Assembly (NCBI RefSeq): GCF_000833025.1
Contig: NZ_CP010817.1
Coordinates: 558,001 to 622,000 of the forward strand
DNA length: 64,000 nt
Direction: 5' to 3'
Origin: Myroides profundi
GTDB taxonomy: Bacteria > Bacteroidota > Bacteroidia > Flavobacteriales > Flavobacteriaceae
Shown here piece after piece: positions 6,929-16,026 of this stretch (positions within the stretch are counted from its first letter, which is position 1; each line of letters opens with the position of its first letter). A program made the translations under genes and the position numbers. The notes under the pieces are model-generated. The model did no database searches. It saw nothing but the letters and a program-made list of their open reading frames with translations, and was not told the DNA's origin.

Positions 6929-7810
6929 TTAATAAAGTTCGTCTGATTTTAGGTTTAAGAATCTTTGTGTTGCAAAGAATGTACTGATACTAGTGATGAT
7001 CACTCCTAAGATTAATATTCCACAGGATACGATCACTAGAGGCATATAGTCTTCTTTAGGGTTGATATTTAGATCAGGTAACTTACTGTCTGCATAGAAT
7101 GTAAGTGCTGTGATAGCTATGATAGCTAGTATAGAGCCTATTAGCCCAAGCTTCATACTATGTCTGATAAATGGGCGTCTTATGAAGCGCTTTGTCGCTC
7201 CTACCATTTGCATCGTCTTAATCGTAAAACGGCTAGAGAAAATTAATAGACGTAGAGAACTATTGATTAATAACATAGAGATAACTGTAAGAAAAGCTGC
7301 TATAATAAGCACCCACTTCGTGATCTTATCTACATTCTCATTGACTAGATCTACTAGCTGTTTGTCATATTTTATATCGCTTATCGCTGTATTAGCATTG
7401 AATTCTTTAAGGATAATATCTATACTGTCATTAACGACATATTCTCCTTTTAAGTGGATATCGTAAGAGTCTTGTAATGGGTTGAACCCTAGGTAATCTA
7501 CAAAATCTTCACCTAATGTCTCTTGGTGCTCTTTAGCAGCATCTTCTTTAGATACGAAGCGGTGCTCCTTTATATAAGTATGCTTTTCTAGTTTCTTTCC
7601 AAATTTCTCTAATTCAGCTTTAGAAGTGTTCTTTTCAAAGAATATCGTCATAGGTATATTCTCTCTAAAGTTGTCAGAGATTTTTTTAGAATTAATAACG
7701 AATAGACTTAGCGATCCTAATAGGAATAGAACCAAGAAAATACTAAGTATAACTGAAAAATAAGACGAAATTAGTTTTCGCTTTTGATATTTTTCATAAG
7801 AGCTAGCCAT
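6929..7810 (-). CDS. ftsX: Cell-division protein FtsX
   Basis: 293 residues with the FtsX layout: a cytoplasmic start, TM1 (~16-38), an extracytoplasmic domain (~40-165), then three TM helices separated by the FtsX core (FTIKTMQMVGATKRFIRRPF in the cytoplasmic loop). FtsX with the ATPase FtsE forms an ABC-like complex that controls peptidoglycan hydrolases at division. ftsE is not beside it here, which is normal in Bacteroidota. It is the first gene of ftsX - DUF3098 - uppP - truB, all with gaps of 2-14 bp, so one transcript is likely. Confidence 0.95.
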   Translation of the reverse strand: MASSYEKYQKRKLISSYFSVILSIFLVLFLLGSLSLFVINSKKISDNFRENIPMTIFFEKNTSKAELEKFGKKLEKHTYIKEHRFVSKEDAAKEHQETLGEDFVDYLGFNPLQDSYDIHLKGEYVVNDSIDIILKEFNANTAISDIKYDKQLVDLVNENVDKITKWVLIIAAFLTVISMLLINSSLRLLIFSSRFTIKTMQMVGATKRFIRRPFIRHSMKLGLIGSILAIIAITALTFYADSKLPDLNINPKEDYMPLVIVSCGILILGVIITSISTFFATQRFLNLKSDELY

Positions 7811-7902
7811 ATATCAAATTTTAAGTGCGTAAAAATAACAAACAAAAATGTTTTTATTGAGACAATAACGATTAAAGTTTTCTAATTGTTATAAATATAG
7901 TT

Positions 7903-7910
7903 TATTTTTG
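7903..7910 (+). promoter_or_regulatory. Candidate -7 element upstream of leuS
   Basis: TATTTTTG matches TAnnTTTG but lies 144 nt upstream of the leuS ATG. If used, it gives a leader of roughly 135 nt, in which I see only a weak TTGAC...GTCAA stem. Confidence 0.35.
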
Positions 7911-8054
7911 CCTGAATTGACGGTTTTTTTTGTCAAACTTAGAATGGTGTTAGAAAAATGGTTTTGTCTATTTAGGATTCAAGATTAGTTTTCTAGGTTA
8001 TTATAGTGTGATCGAAGAACTAACCAAAGTATAAAAATTGATATATATAATAGT

Positions 8055-10868
8055 ATGAAGTATTATCCAAACGAAATTGAAGCTAAATGGCAGAAATTTT
8101 GGAAAGAAAACCAAACTTTCAAAACAGAGAATAATGTTGACAAGCCTAAGTATTACGTATTAGATATGTTCCCTTACCCATCTGGAGCAGGATTACATGT
8201 GGGGCACCCACTCGGATACATAGCTTCGGATATTTTTACTCGTTATAAACGTCAAAAAGGTTTTAATGTTCTTCATCCACAAGGATATGATAGCTTCGGG
8301 TTGCCAGCTGAGCAATATGCTATCCAGACAGGACAACACCCTGCTGTGACTACAGAAGTAAATATTGATCGTTATAGAGAACAGTTAGATAAGATCGGTT
8401 TTTCATTTGACTGGAGTAGAGAGGTGCGTACTTCGAATGCGGATTATTATAAACACACACAATGGATCTTTATCCAATTGTTCAATTCGTGGTATAATAA
8501 AGTAAGTGATAAAGCGGAATCTATAGATACATTAGTAGCTATCTTCGAAAAAGAGGGGAATGCAAATGTACAAGCTGTGTCTGATGATGCAATCGAGATC
8601 TTTAGCGCTGCTCAGTGGAATGCGTTATCAGCCGATGAGAAAGAGGTAATTCTATTAAAATACAGAATGACTTACTTAGCAGAAACTGAAGTAAACTGGT
8701 GTCCTGCTTTAGGAACGGTATTAGCGAATGATGAGATTAAAGATGGTCTGTCTGAAAGAGGGGGGCATCCTGTAGTTAGAAAAAAAATGAAGCAATGGAG
8801 TATGCGTATTTCTGCTTATGCAGAACGTCTACTTCAAGGGCTAGAAGATATCGACTGGACAGAAAGTATTAAAGAGAGCCAAAGAAACTGGATAGGGAAA
8901 TCTGTGGGAGCATCTGTAGTATTTAACTTGAAAGAAAGTGATGATACAATAGAAGTGTTTACTACTAGACCTGATACTATCTTTGGGGTGAGTTTTATGA
9001 CTCTTGCTCCAGAGCACGATTTAGTAAGAAAGATTACTACAGCAGAACAAAAAGAAGCTGTAGAAGCTTACATAGATGCTACTTCTAAGAGAAGTGAGCG
9101 TGATCGTATGGCTGATGTGAAGACTATCTCTGGTGCATTTACGGGAGCGTATGCGGAGCATCCTTTCACAAAAGAGCCTATCGAAATTTGGATAGGCGAT
9201 TATGTATTAGCTGGATATGGTACAGGAGCTGTAATGGCTGTTCCATCTGGTGATACAAGAGATTATGCTTTTGCAAAACACTTCGGTATTACAATCAAAA
9301 ATATCTTTGACCAAGATATCTCAGAAGAGGCGTATGCAGAGAAAGAAGGTTTCTTATTAGTAGAGTCTGATTTCTTAAATGGATTAGGGTTTAAAGAAGC
9401 TACTCTTAAGGCTATCGAAGCATTAGAGAAAATAGGACAAGGAAAGGGGAAAACAAACTACCGTTTGCGCGATGCAGTATTTTCACGTCAGCGTTATTGG
9501 GGTGAACCATTCCCAGTGTACTATGTGAATAACCTTCCTAAGATGATTGATAAAAGATATTTGCCAATCGTTCTTCCTGAAGTAGAGAAGTATTTGCCAA
9601 CAGAAGATGGTCAACCACCTTTAGGTAATGCTGCTGTATGGGCGTGGGATACTGTCAATAATAAAGTAGTAGAAAATGAAAAGATAGACGGGGTAACGGT
9701 ATTCCCTCTAGAGTTAAACACAATGCCTGGGTGGGCTGGTTCTTCTTGGTACTGGATGCGTTATATGGATCCTCAGAATACAGAAGATATCGCTTCTCCA
9801 GAGGCATTAGCGTATTGGCAAAATGTAGATTTATATATAGGAGGTAGTGAGCATGCTACAGGACACTTACTATATAGCCGTTTCTGGAACAAATTCTTAA
9901 AAGATATGGGAGTGGCTCCAACAGAAGAGCCTTTCAAGAAATTGATTAACCAAGGAATGATTTTAGGTACTTCTGCCTTTGTTTATAGAATAGAGGGAAC
10001 GAATAAATTCATTTCTAAAGATATGATCAAGGATGAGAAGGTTCAACAGCTATATGCTTATGTTGGATTGGTTAATTCTTCATCAGAATTAGATACAGAA
10101 GGATTTAAAGCGTGGAGACCTGATTATGCAAATGCAGAGTTTATATTAAATGCGAGTGGTAAGTATATCGTAGGACATGAAGTAGAGAAGATGTCTAAGT
10201 CTTACTTCAACGTAGTGAATCCTGATGATATCTGTGATGAATATGGAGCAGATACACTTCGTCTGTACGAAATGTTCTTAGGGCCATTAGAGCAAGCTAA
10301 ACCATGGAATACTGCTGGTATCTCTGGTGTAGCAGGTTTCTTAAAGAAATTGTGGAGATTATATGCTGATGATAATGGTGTGATCGTGACAAATGATGAA
10401 CCAACAGCTGAGATGTATAAATCACTTCACAAAACAATCAAGAAGGTAACTGAGGATATAGAGAACTTCTCTTTCAATACTTCAGTTTCACAGTTTATGA
10501 TTTGTGTGAATGAATTGTCACAGCTAAAATGTAATCACAGAGCTATTTTAGAACCATTAGCAATTGTGGTTTCTCCTTATGCTCCGCATATTGCTGAGGA
10601 GTTATGGTCTATGCTAGGACATACTACATCTGTAACGTATGCAGAGTTTCCAGAATTCAATGCATTATACTTAGTAGAGAGTGCAAAAGAGTATCCTGTG
10701 TCGTTTAATGGAAAGATGAGATTCAAGATTGAGTTGCCATTAGACTTATCAGAAGAAGAGATAAAAGCAATCATCTTATCAGACGAAAGAACAGTAGCTC
10801 AACTTCAGGGGAGAGAGCCTAAGAAAGTAATTATTGTTCCTGGTAAGATTATTAACTTAGTTGGATAA
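8055..10868 (+). CDS. leuS: Leucyl-tRNA synthetase
   Basis: 937 residues, class I synthetase charging tRNA-Leu. The HIGH-type signature is HVGH at 48-51 within YPSGAGLHVGHPLGY, and KMSKS is at 712-716. The editing (CP1) domain contains FTTRPDTIFGVSFMTLAPEH and GTGAVMAVPSGDTRDYAFA. An insertion around residues 640-700 precedes KMSKS, as in other Bacteroidota LeuRS. The gene is monocistronic: a hairpin terminator follows 52 bp after the stop and the next gene converges on it. Confidence 0.98.
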   Translation: MKYYPNEIEAKWQKFWKENQTFKTENNVDKPKYYVLDMFPYPSGAGLHVGHPLGYIASDIFTRYKRQKGFNVLHPQGYDSFGLPAEQYAIQTGQHPAVTTEVNIDRYREQLDKIGFSFDWSREVRTSNADYYKHTQWIFIQLFNSWYNKVSDKAESIDTLVAIFEKEGNANVQAVSDDAIEIFSAAQWNALSADEKEVILLKYRMTYLAETEVNWCPALGTVLANDEIKDGLSERGGHPVVRKKMKQWSMRISAYAERLLQGLEDIDWTESIKESQRNWIGKSVGASVVFNLKESDDTIEVFTTRPDTIFGVSFMTLAPEHDLVRKITTAEQKEAVEAYIDATSKRSERDRMADVKTISGAFTGAYAEHPFTKEPIEIWIGDYVLAGYGTGAVMAVPSGDTRDYAFAKHFGITIKNIFDQDISEEAYAEKEGFLLVESDFLNGLGFKEATLKAIEALEKIGQGKGKTNYRLRDAVFSRQRYWGEPFPVYYVNNLPKMIDKRYLPIVLPEVEKYLPTEDGQPPLGNAAVWAWDTVNNKVVENEKIDGVTVFPLELNTMPGWAGSSWYWMRYMDPQNTEDIASPEALAYWQNVDLYIGGSEHATGHLLYSRFWNKFLKDMGVAPTEEPFKKLINQGMILGTSAFVYRIEGTNKFISKDMIKDEKVQQLYAYVGLVNSSSELDTEGFKAWRPDYANAEFILNASGKYIVGHEVEKMSKSYFNVVNPDDICDEYGADTLRLYEMFLGPLEQAKPWNTAGISGVAGFLKKLWRLYADDNGVIVTNDEPTAEMYKSLHKTIKKVTEDIENFSFNTSVSQFMICVNELSQLKCNHRAILEPLAIVVSPYAPHIAEELWSMLGHTTSVTYAEFPEFNALYLVESAKEYPVSFNGKMRFKIELPLDLSEEEIKAIILSDERTVAQLQGREPKKVIIVPGKIINLVG

Positions 10869-10920
10869 ATTACGGAATGATTTTAAGTCTTAAAGTGTAC
10901 TTAGAATCATAGATAAATAA

Positions 10921-10955
10921 AAAGCCTCAACAGTGATGTTGGGGCTTTCTTTTTT
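10921..10955 (+). terminator. leuS terminator
   Basis: AAAGCCTCAACA and TGTTGGGGCTTT pair around GTGA with one mismatch, followed by CTTTTTT. Confidence 0.8.
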
Positions 10956-10973
10956 AGAAGGATGTTTCTTTTT

Positions 10974-11010
10974 ATTAAAAAGGGTTGTTAGATTTAACTA
11001 ATAACCCTTT
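10974..11010 (-). terminator. Terminator of the SPOR-domain gene
   Basis: On the minus strand AAAGGGTTATTAG and CTAACAACCCTTT form the stem (one mismatch), followed by TTTTT. Confidence 0.75.
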
Positions 11011-11027
11011 GTATTATATGATGTGAT

Positions 11028-11408
11028 TTATTTGCCTGGGCGCAATAAAAGTGAGAGTTCAAAGTCTTTTTGAATAGCTCTCAGGTTGCGTTCTGCTTCT
11101 AGTCTAGTTTTATAATTTCCTACTAAAACTTTGTAAGAAGGATTGGTATAAATTATCGTAGCATTAACATCTGGATAAAGTCTTCTAAAGTTGTTTAAGG
11201 CAGCTCTCGCTTCTGCGTTTTTGCCATAAAAAATCTGAATTTTGTATTTATCGTTAACGGTTGTTGACGTATTTGTATTTTTCTTCTTATTTAGTAGTTC
11301 TTTTATGGCTGAGGGTTCGTTTAAAGTGGTTTTAGACGATTGAGCTATAATTACGTGATTAGTAAATAGAACTAGAATTAAGACAAGAAAATTTCTTAAA
11401 AATCTCAT
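11028..11408 (-). CDS. Secreted SPOR-domain protein
   Basis: 126 residues. A signal peptide (FLRNFLVLILVLFTNHVIIA, cleavage near AQS) is followed by a polar linker with a KKKNTNTST stretch, then a SPOR domain (about residues 50-123). The domain runs from KYKIQIFYGKNAEARAALNN through YKVLVGNYKTRLEAERNLRA to the end. SPOR domains bind denuded glycan strands at the division septum. No catalytic domain is present, so a septal or cell-wall-binding periplasmic role is the most that can be inferred. Convergent with leuS. Confidence 0.88.
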   Translation of the reverse strand: MRFLRNFLVLILVLFTNHVIIAQSSKTTLNEPSAIKELLNKKKNTNTSTTVNDKYKIQIFYGKNAEARAALNNFRRLYPDVNATIIYTNPSYKVLVGNYKTRLEAERNLRAIQKDFELSLLLRPGK

Positions 11409-11531
11409 AATGAATAATGTTTATGGCAAATTTACAAATTATCTTGATAATGAGGTAATCGTATGTTATTTAGAACGTATATAAATTGTATTTTAAGCAT
11501 AGTAAAGGTTTTAAGAGTAACTCATAAATTG

Positions 11532-11539
11532 TATTTTTG
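11532..11539 (+). promoter_or_regulatory. -7 element upstream of the act-cox operon
   Basis: TATTTTTG (TAnnTTTG) with TTTT about 19 nt upstream, roughly 85 nt before the actA ATG. A likely promoter for the whole actABCDEF-coxBA run, since internal gaps are short. Confidence 0.45.
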
Positions 11540-11625
11540 TCGGAGTTTGTAAATAAGGTGTATAAGATAGCGGTCTAATTGGCTGTTAAATAAGACCAAG
11601 TTTAGTTGAAAATCATTTTATAACT

Positions 11626-12900
11626 ATGAAAAAAGTGGGTAACCATAATTCGTTTTCAAAGATTTTATTCTTTTGTTTAGCGTTAATGCTATCGTTTACT
11701 ACAATTTCGTTTGCTCAAGATGTAGCAAAAGGTAAGGAATTGTTTAACTCTAACTGTGCTGCATGTCACAAGTTGGATGGAAATTCTACTGGACCAGCTC
11801 TTCGTGGAGTAGTTGAACGACATGATGTAGCTTGGCTACACAAGTGGATTAAAAGTAGTTCTTCATTGATTAAATCTGGAGATGCTGCTGCTGTTAAATT
11901 ATTTAACGACTGGAATAAGGTTGTTATGAATGACTTCCCTGGATTGTCAGACGAAGACATTGATAACATTTTAGCTTATACTTCAGAAGAGAAAGCTGCT
12001 CCTGCTCCTGTAGTTGGTGCAGAAGGTGGAGCTACTAGTCAAGCTAACAATGACGGTGTTTCTAATATTATTGTATTAGGGGCTTTAGTTGTTGTATTGA
12101 TGCTTCTAGTGACTATGCTATTCTTCGTTAAGAGAGTATTAAACAAAGTAGTAGAGGTTAATGGATTAACTCCTGAAGTACGTAAATCAATTCCATTGTG
12201 TACAGCATTCGTTAAAAATAAATTTTTAGTGATTGTTTCTGTTATCGTATTAGTGTTATTCGGGTCATACTTTGCGTATGGATGGATGATGCAAGTAGGT
12301 GTTGACCAAGGGTATGAGCCAGTACAACCAATTCACTTCTCTCACAAGATTCACGCTGGAGATAACGGTATTGACTGTAAATACTGTCACTCTGCTGCAA
12401 GATCTAGTAAAACTTCAGGTATTCCTTCATTGAACGTTTGTATGAACTGTCATGAGAATATCAATGAGTTTACAGGTGAAGCTGGAAAAGACTACGGTAA
12501 GTACACTCCAGAATTCTATACTGCAGAGATTCAAAAATTATATGATGCAGTAGGATGGGATCCTTCGACAAATAAATATACTGGAAAAGAGAAACCAGTT
12601 AAGTGGGTTAGAATTCACAATCTTCCTGACTTCGCATACTACAACCACTCTCAACACGTAAATGTTGCAGGTTTAGAATGTCAAACTTGTCACGGACCAG
12701 TTGAAGAAATGGAAATTATGAGACAACACTCTCCATTAACAATGGGATGGTGTATTGACTGTCACAGAAAAACTGACGTTAAGTTAGAGAGCAATGAGTA
12801 CTACGCTAAGATTCACAAAGAATTATCAGAGAAGTACGGAGTTGAGAAATTGACTGTAGCTCAAATGGGAGGTTTAGAGTGTGGTAAATGTCACTATTAA
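11626..12900 (+). CDS. actA: Alternative complex III subunit ActA, hexaheme cytochrome c
   Basis: 424 residues. A signal peptide (to ~30) is followed by a monoheme cytochrome c domain with CAACH at 44-48 and, after an Ala/Pro linker, a TM helix (~145-170). A second TM (~200-220) leads to a multiheme domain with CKYCH (251), CMNCH (272), CQTCH (352), CIDCH (376) and CGKCH (419, ending one residue before the C-terminus). The five-heme part is the conserved ActA core that carries electrons from quinol oxidation towards the periplasmic acceptor. The extra N-terminal heme domain may act as a tethered electron carrier to the oxidase. First gene of the respiratory operon. Confidence 0.95.
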   Translation: MKKVGNHNSFSKILFFCLALMLSFTTISFAQDVAKGKELFNSNCAACHKLDGNSTGPALRGVVERHDVAWLHKWIKSSSSLIKSGDAAAVKLFNDWNKVVMNDFPGLSDEDIDNILAYTSEEKAAPAPVVGAEGGATSQANNDGVSNIIVLGALVVVLMLLVTMLFFVKRVLNKVVEVNGLTPEVRKSIPLCTAFVKNKFLVIVSVIVLVLFGSYFAYGWMMQVGVDQGYEPVQPIHFSHKIHAGDNGIDCKYCHSAARSSKTSGIPSLNVCMNCHENINEFTGEAGKDYGKYTPEFYTAEIQKLYDAVGWDPSTNKYTGKEKPVKWVRIHNLPDFAYYNHSQHVNVAGLECQTCHGPVEEMEIMRQHSPLTMGWCIDCHRKTDVKLESNEYYAKIHKELSEKYGVEKLTVAQMGGLECGKCHY

Positions 12901-12934
12901 TAAATTAAGAATAAGAAGCTAATATATATATACA

Positions 12935-15900
12935 ATGGCATCAAACAAAAAATACTGGAAAAGTGTTGAGGAGCTGAATGAAAATAGTTCTATTGTTGAG
13001 TCGCTAAGAAACAATGAGTTTGTTGAAGAAATTCCTACTGATGAATTTCTTGGAGATCAAAGTAAATTGTCTTCTTCATCAACTACTCGTCGAGACTTTT
13101 TGAAATATGTAGGTTTTTCTACTGCAGCAGCAACTTTAGCTGCATGTGAGGGACCTGTTGTGAAATCTATTCCGTATGTAGTACAGCCAGAGGAGATTAT
13201 TCCTGGTGTTGCAGATTATTATGCAACAACTATTGCTGATGGATTTGACTTTGTAAACGTTCTGATCAAAACTCGTGAGGGGCGTCCAATCAAAGTTGAT
13301 AATAACAGACTAGCTAATGCTTACTCAGGAGCTAACGCTCGTGTGAACGCATCAGTTTTATCAATGTATGATAGCCTTCGTCTGAAAGGATCTAAAATCA
13401 GTGGTAAAAGTGCTTCATGGGATGAAGTAGATGCAAAAGTTAGAGCAAGTCTACAAGATGCAAAAGCAAATGGAGGAAACGTTGTATTATTAACAAATAC
13501 AATGGCTAGCCCATCTACTGATAAAATTATAGCAGAGTTTATCGCTGCTAACCCAACAGCTAAACACGTTGTATATGATGCTGTATCTTCATCTGCTGCT
13601 GCAGATGCTTATGAGAAAGCTTATGGTGTACGTGGATTAGCAGATTACGATTTCGGTGCTGCTGATGTAATCGTTTCTGTAGGCGCTGATATCTTAGGAG
13701 ATTGGCAAGGTGGAGGATACGATTCAGCTTACGCTCAAAAACGTATTCCTAAAAATGGAAAAATGTCTAAGCATATCCAAATGGAGGCAAATATGTCTTT
13801 ATCAGGAGCTAATGCTGACGTGAGAATTCCTTTAACTGTAGTTAATCAAAAAGCTGCTTTAGTTAAGTTATACAATGCTATCGTAGGAGGAAGTGCTTCT
13901 GCTCCAGCTGTAGATAAGTACGAAGATGCTATTAAAAAAGCGGCTAGTCAACTTAAATCTGCTGGAAACAAAGGAGTTGTTGTAACAGGTCTTGATGATG
14001 TAAATGCTCAATTATTAGTGTTTGCAATCAACGAAGCGTTACAATCAGAAGCTTTCTTACCAGAGCAAACAAAATATGTTAGACAAGGTAATGCTACTCA
14101 AGTAGGACAATTAGTAAAAGATATGAACGCTGGTAAAGTTCACACATTGATTATGTCAGGTGTTAACCCAGTGTATACTTTAGCTGATTCTGCTGCTTTC
14201 GTAGAAGGATTGAAAAAAGTAAAAACTTCAGTTTCTTTCTCATTAAAAGAAGATGAAACAGCTTTACTTTCTACTGTTGCTGCTGCAGCTCCACACTACT
14301 TAGAGTCTTGGGGAGATGTAATGATCAGAAAAGGTCACTACTCTGTAACTCAACCTACAATCCGTCCATTATTTGATACTAGACAATTACAAGATTCATT
14401 ATTATTATGGTCAGGAAGCAATACTGCTTACTATGACTATGTTAAGAATGTAGGTAAGTCTTATGTAGCTGATAAAACTTGGAATCAATTAGTACACGAT
14501 GGTTTTGCTGTTGTTGGAACAAACTCTAAAGTAAGTGCTTCTGCTGATTTCTCAGCTGCTGCATCTGCATTAGCTTCTGCTAAGAAAGTAGATGGTTTAG
14601 AGTTAGTATTCTATACTAAAACTGGTATGGGAGACGGGCAACAAGCTAATAACCCTTGGTTACAAGAGTTTCCAGACCCTATCACTCGTGTATCTTGGGA
14701 TAACTACGTAACTGTAGCTCAAGCTGATGCTGAGTCATTAGGAATCAAGAACTACCACGTTGCTAATGGTGGTCTTAATGGTAGCTATGTTACTATCGAA
14801 GCTAACGGTGTTAAATTAGAAAAAGTGCCAGCACTTATCCAACCAGGACAAGCTCAAGGTACTATCGGTTTAGCATTCGGTTACGGTAGAAAAGCTGCAT
14901 TAAAAGAAGAAATGCAAGTAGGTGTTAATGCTTACACATTATACAAAGACTGTAATGGAGTACAAGGTGCTGCAATTACTCAAGTAGGTGGTGACCACGA
15001 GTTCGCTTGTGTTCAGTTACAAAACACTTTAATGAGTAGAGGTGATATCTTAAAAGATACTACATTAGAGATCTTCAATACAAAAGATGCTGAAGACTGG
15101 AATATTAAACCTGTGGTTTCTTACGATCACCAGACTGTACAAGCTTCTACTATTGATATCTGGGAATCATTTGATAGATCAGTTGGACATCACTTCAACT
15201 TATCAATTGATTTAAATGCATGTACTGGATGTGGTGCTTGTGTTATCTCTTGTCACGCTGAAAATAACGTACCTGTAGTAGGTAAGTCAGAAGTAAGAAG
15301 AAGTAGAGATATGCACTGGTTACGTATCGATAGATACTACTCTTCAGAAGATACATTCGCAGGAGATATCGAGAAGAAAGTTAATGCAAATGGATTCGGA
15401 GAATACCGTGAAGTGTTCCAAGAATTAGAACATCCAGCTGAAAACCCACAAGTGGCTTTCCAACCAGTAATGTGTCAACACTGTAACCACGCTCCATGTG
15501 AGACTGTGTGTCCAGTAGCTGCTACATCTCATGGTCGTCAAGGACAAAACCATATGGCTTATAACCGTTGTGTTGGTACAAGATACTGTGCGAACAACTG
15601 TCCTTACAAAGTTAGACGTTTCAACTGGTTCTTATATTCTCAGAACGATGCTTTCGATTACAACATGAATGATGATTTAGGACGTATGGTATTAAACCCA
15701 GACGTTGTAGTTCGTTCAAGAGGGGTAATGGAGAAATGTTCATTATGTATCCAAATGACTCAATCTACAATCTTAAAAGCTAAGAATGAAGGAAGAGCAA
15801 TTCGTCCAAATGAATTTGAAACTGCATGTTCTGCAGCTTGTTCAAGTGGAGCGATGGTATTTGGTGATGTAAATGATAAAGAGTCAGAAATTACTAAATT

Positions 15901-15988
15901 AGCTGAGTCAGATAGAGCTTACCATTTATTAGAGCACATTGGAACAAAACCAAATGTATTCTATCACGTTAAGGTTAGAAATATCTAG
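12935..15988 (+). CDS. actB: Alternative complex III subunit ActB, molybdopterin-like/iron-sulfur protein
   Basis: 1017 residues. A twin-arginine-like segment with R52-R53-D-F-L-K is followed by a hydrophobic stretch ending LAAC71, a lipobox, so the protein is probably folded before export and lipid-anchored. Residues ~80-720 resemble a molybdopterin oxidoreductase large subunit; in ActB this part is known to lack the cofactor. The C-terminal ~270 residues are a ferredoxin-like subunit with cysteine clusters CTGCGACVISCHAE (from 763), CQHCNHAPCETVCP, CVGTRYCANNCP and CSLC...CSAAC, enough for four FeS clusters. It passes electrons within the complex; 34 bp after actA and 38 bp before actC. Confidence 0.95.
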   Translation: MASNKKYWKSVEELNENSSIVESLRNNEFVEEIPTDEFLGDQSKLSSSSTTRRDFLKYVGFSTAAATLAACEGPVVKSIPYVVQPEEIIPGVADYYATTIADGFDFVNVLIKTREGRPIKVDNNRLANAYSGANARVNASVLSMYDSLRLKGSKISGKSASWDEVDAKVRASLQDAKANGGNVVLLTNTMASPSTDKIIAEFIAANPTAKHVVYDAVSSSAAADAYEKAYGVRGLADYDFGAADVIVSVGADILGDWQGGGYDSAYAQKRIPKNGKMSKHIQMEANMSLSGANADVRIPLTVVNQKAALVKLYNAIVGGSASAPAVDKYEDAIKKAASQLKSAGNKGVVVTGLDDVNAQLLVFAINEALQSEAFLPEQTKYVRQGNATQVGQLVKDMNAGKVHTLIMSGVNPVYTLADSAAFVEGLKKVKTSVSFSLKEDETALLSTVAAAAPHYLESWGDVMIRKGHYSVTQPTIRPLFDTRQLQDSLLLWSGSNTAYYDYVKNVGKSYVADKTWNQLVHDGFAVVGTNSKVSASADFSAAASALASAKKVDGLELVFYTKTGMGDGQQANNPWLQEFPDPITRVSWDNYVTVAQADAESLGIKNYHVANGGLNGSYVTIEANGVKLEKVPALIQPGQAQGTIGLAFGYGRKAALKEEMQVGVNAYTLYKDCNGVQGAAITQVGGDHEFACVQLQNTLMSRGDILKDTTLEIFNTKDAEDWNIKPVVSYDHQTVQASTIDIWESFDRSVGHHFNLSIDLNACTGCGACVISCHAENNVPVVGKSEVRRSRDMHWLRIDRYYSSEDTFAGDIEKKVNANGFGEYREVFQELEHPAENPQVAFQPVMCQHCNHAPCETVCPVAATSHGRQGQNHMAYNRCVGTRYCANNCPYKVRRFNWFLYSQNDAFDYNMNDDLGRMVLNPDVVVRSRGVMEKCSLCIQMTQSTILKAKNEGRAIRPNEFETACSAACSSGAMVFGDVNDKESEITKLAESDRAYHLLEHIGTKPNVFYHVKVRNI

Positions 15989-16026
15989 TTAAAAGAATTA
16001 TTAATTAAAGAAACATATAAAGGATT

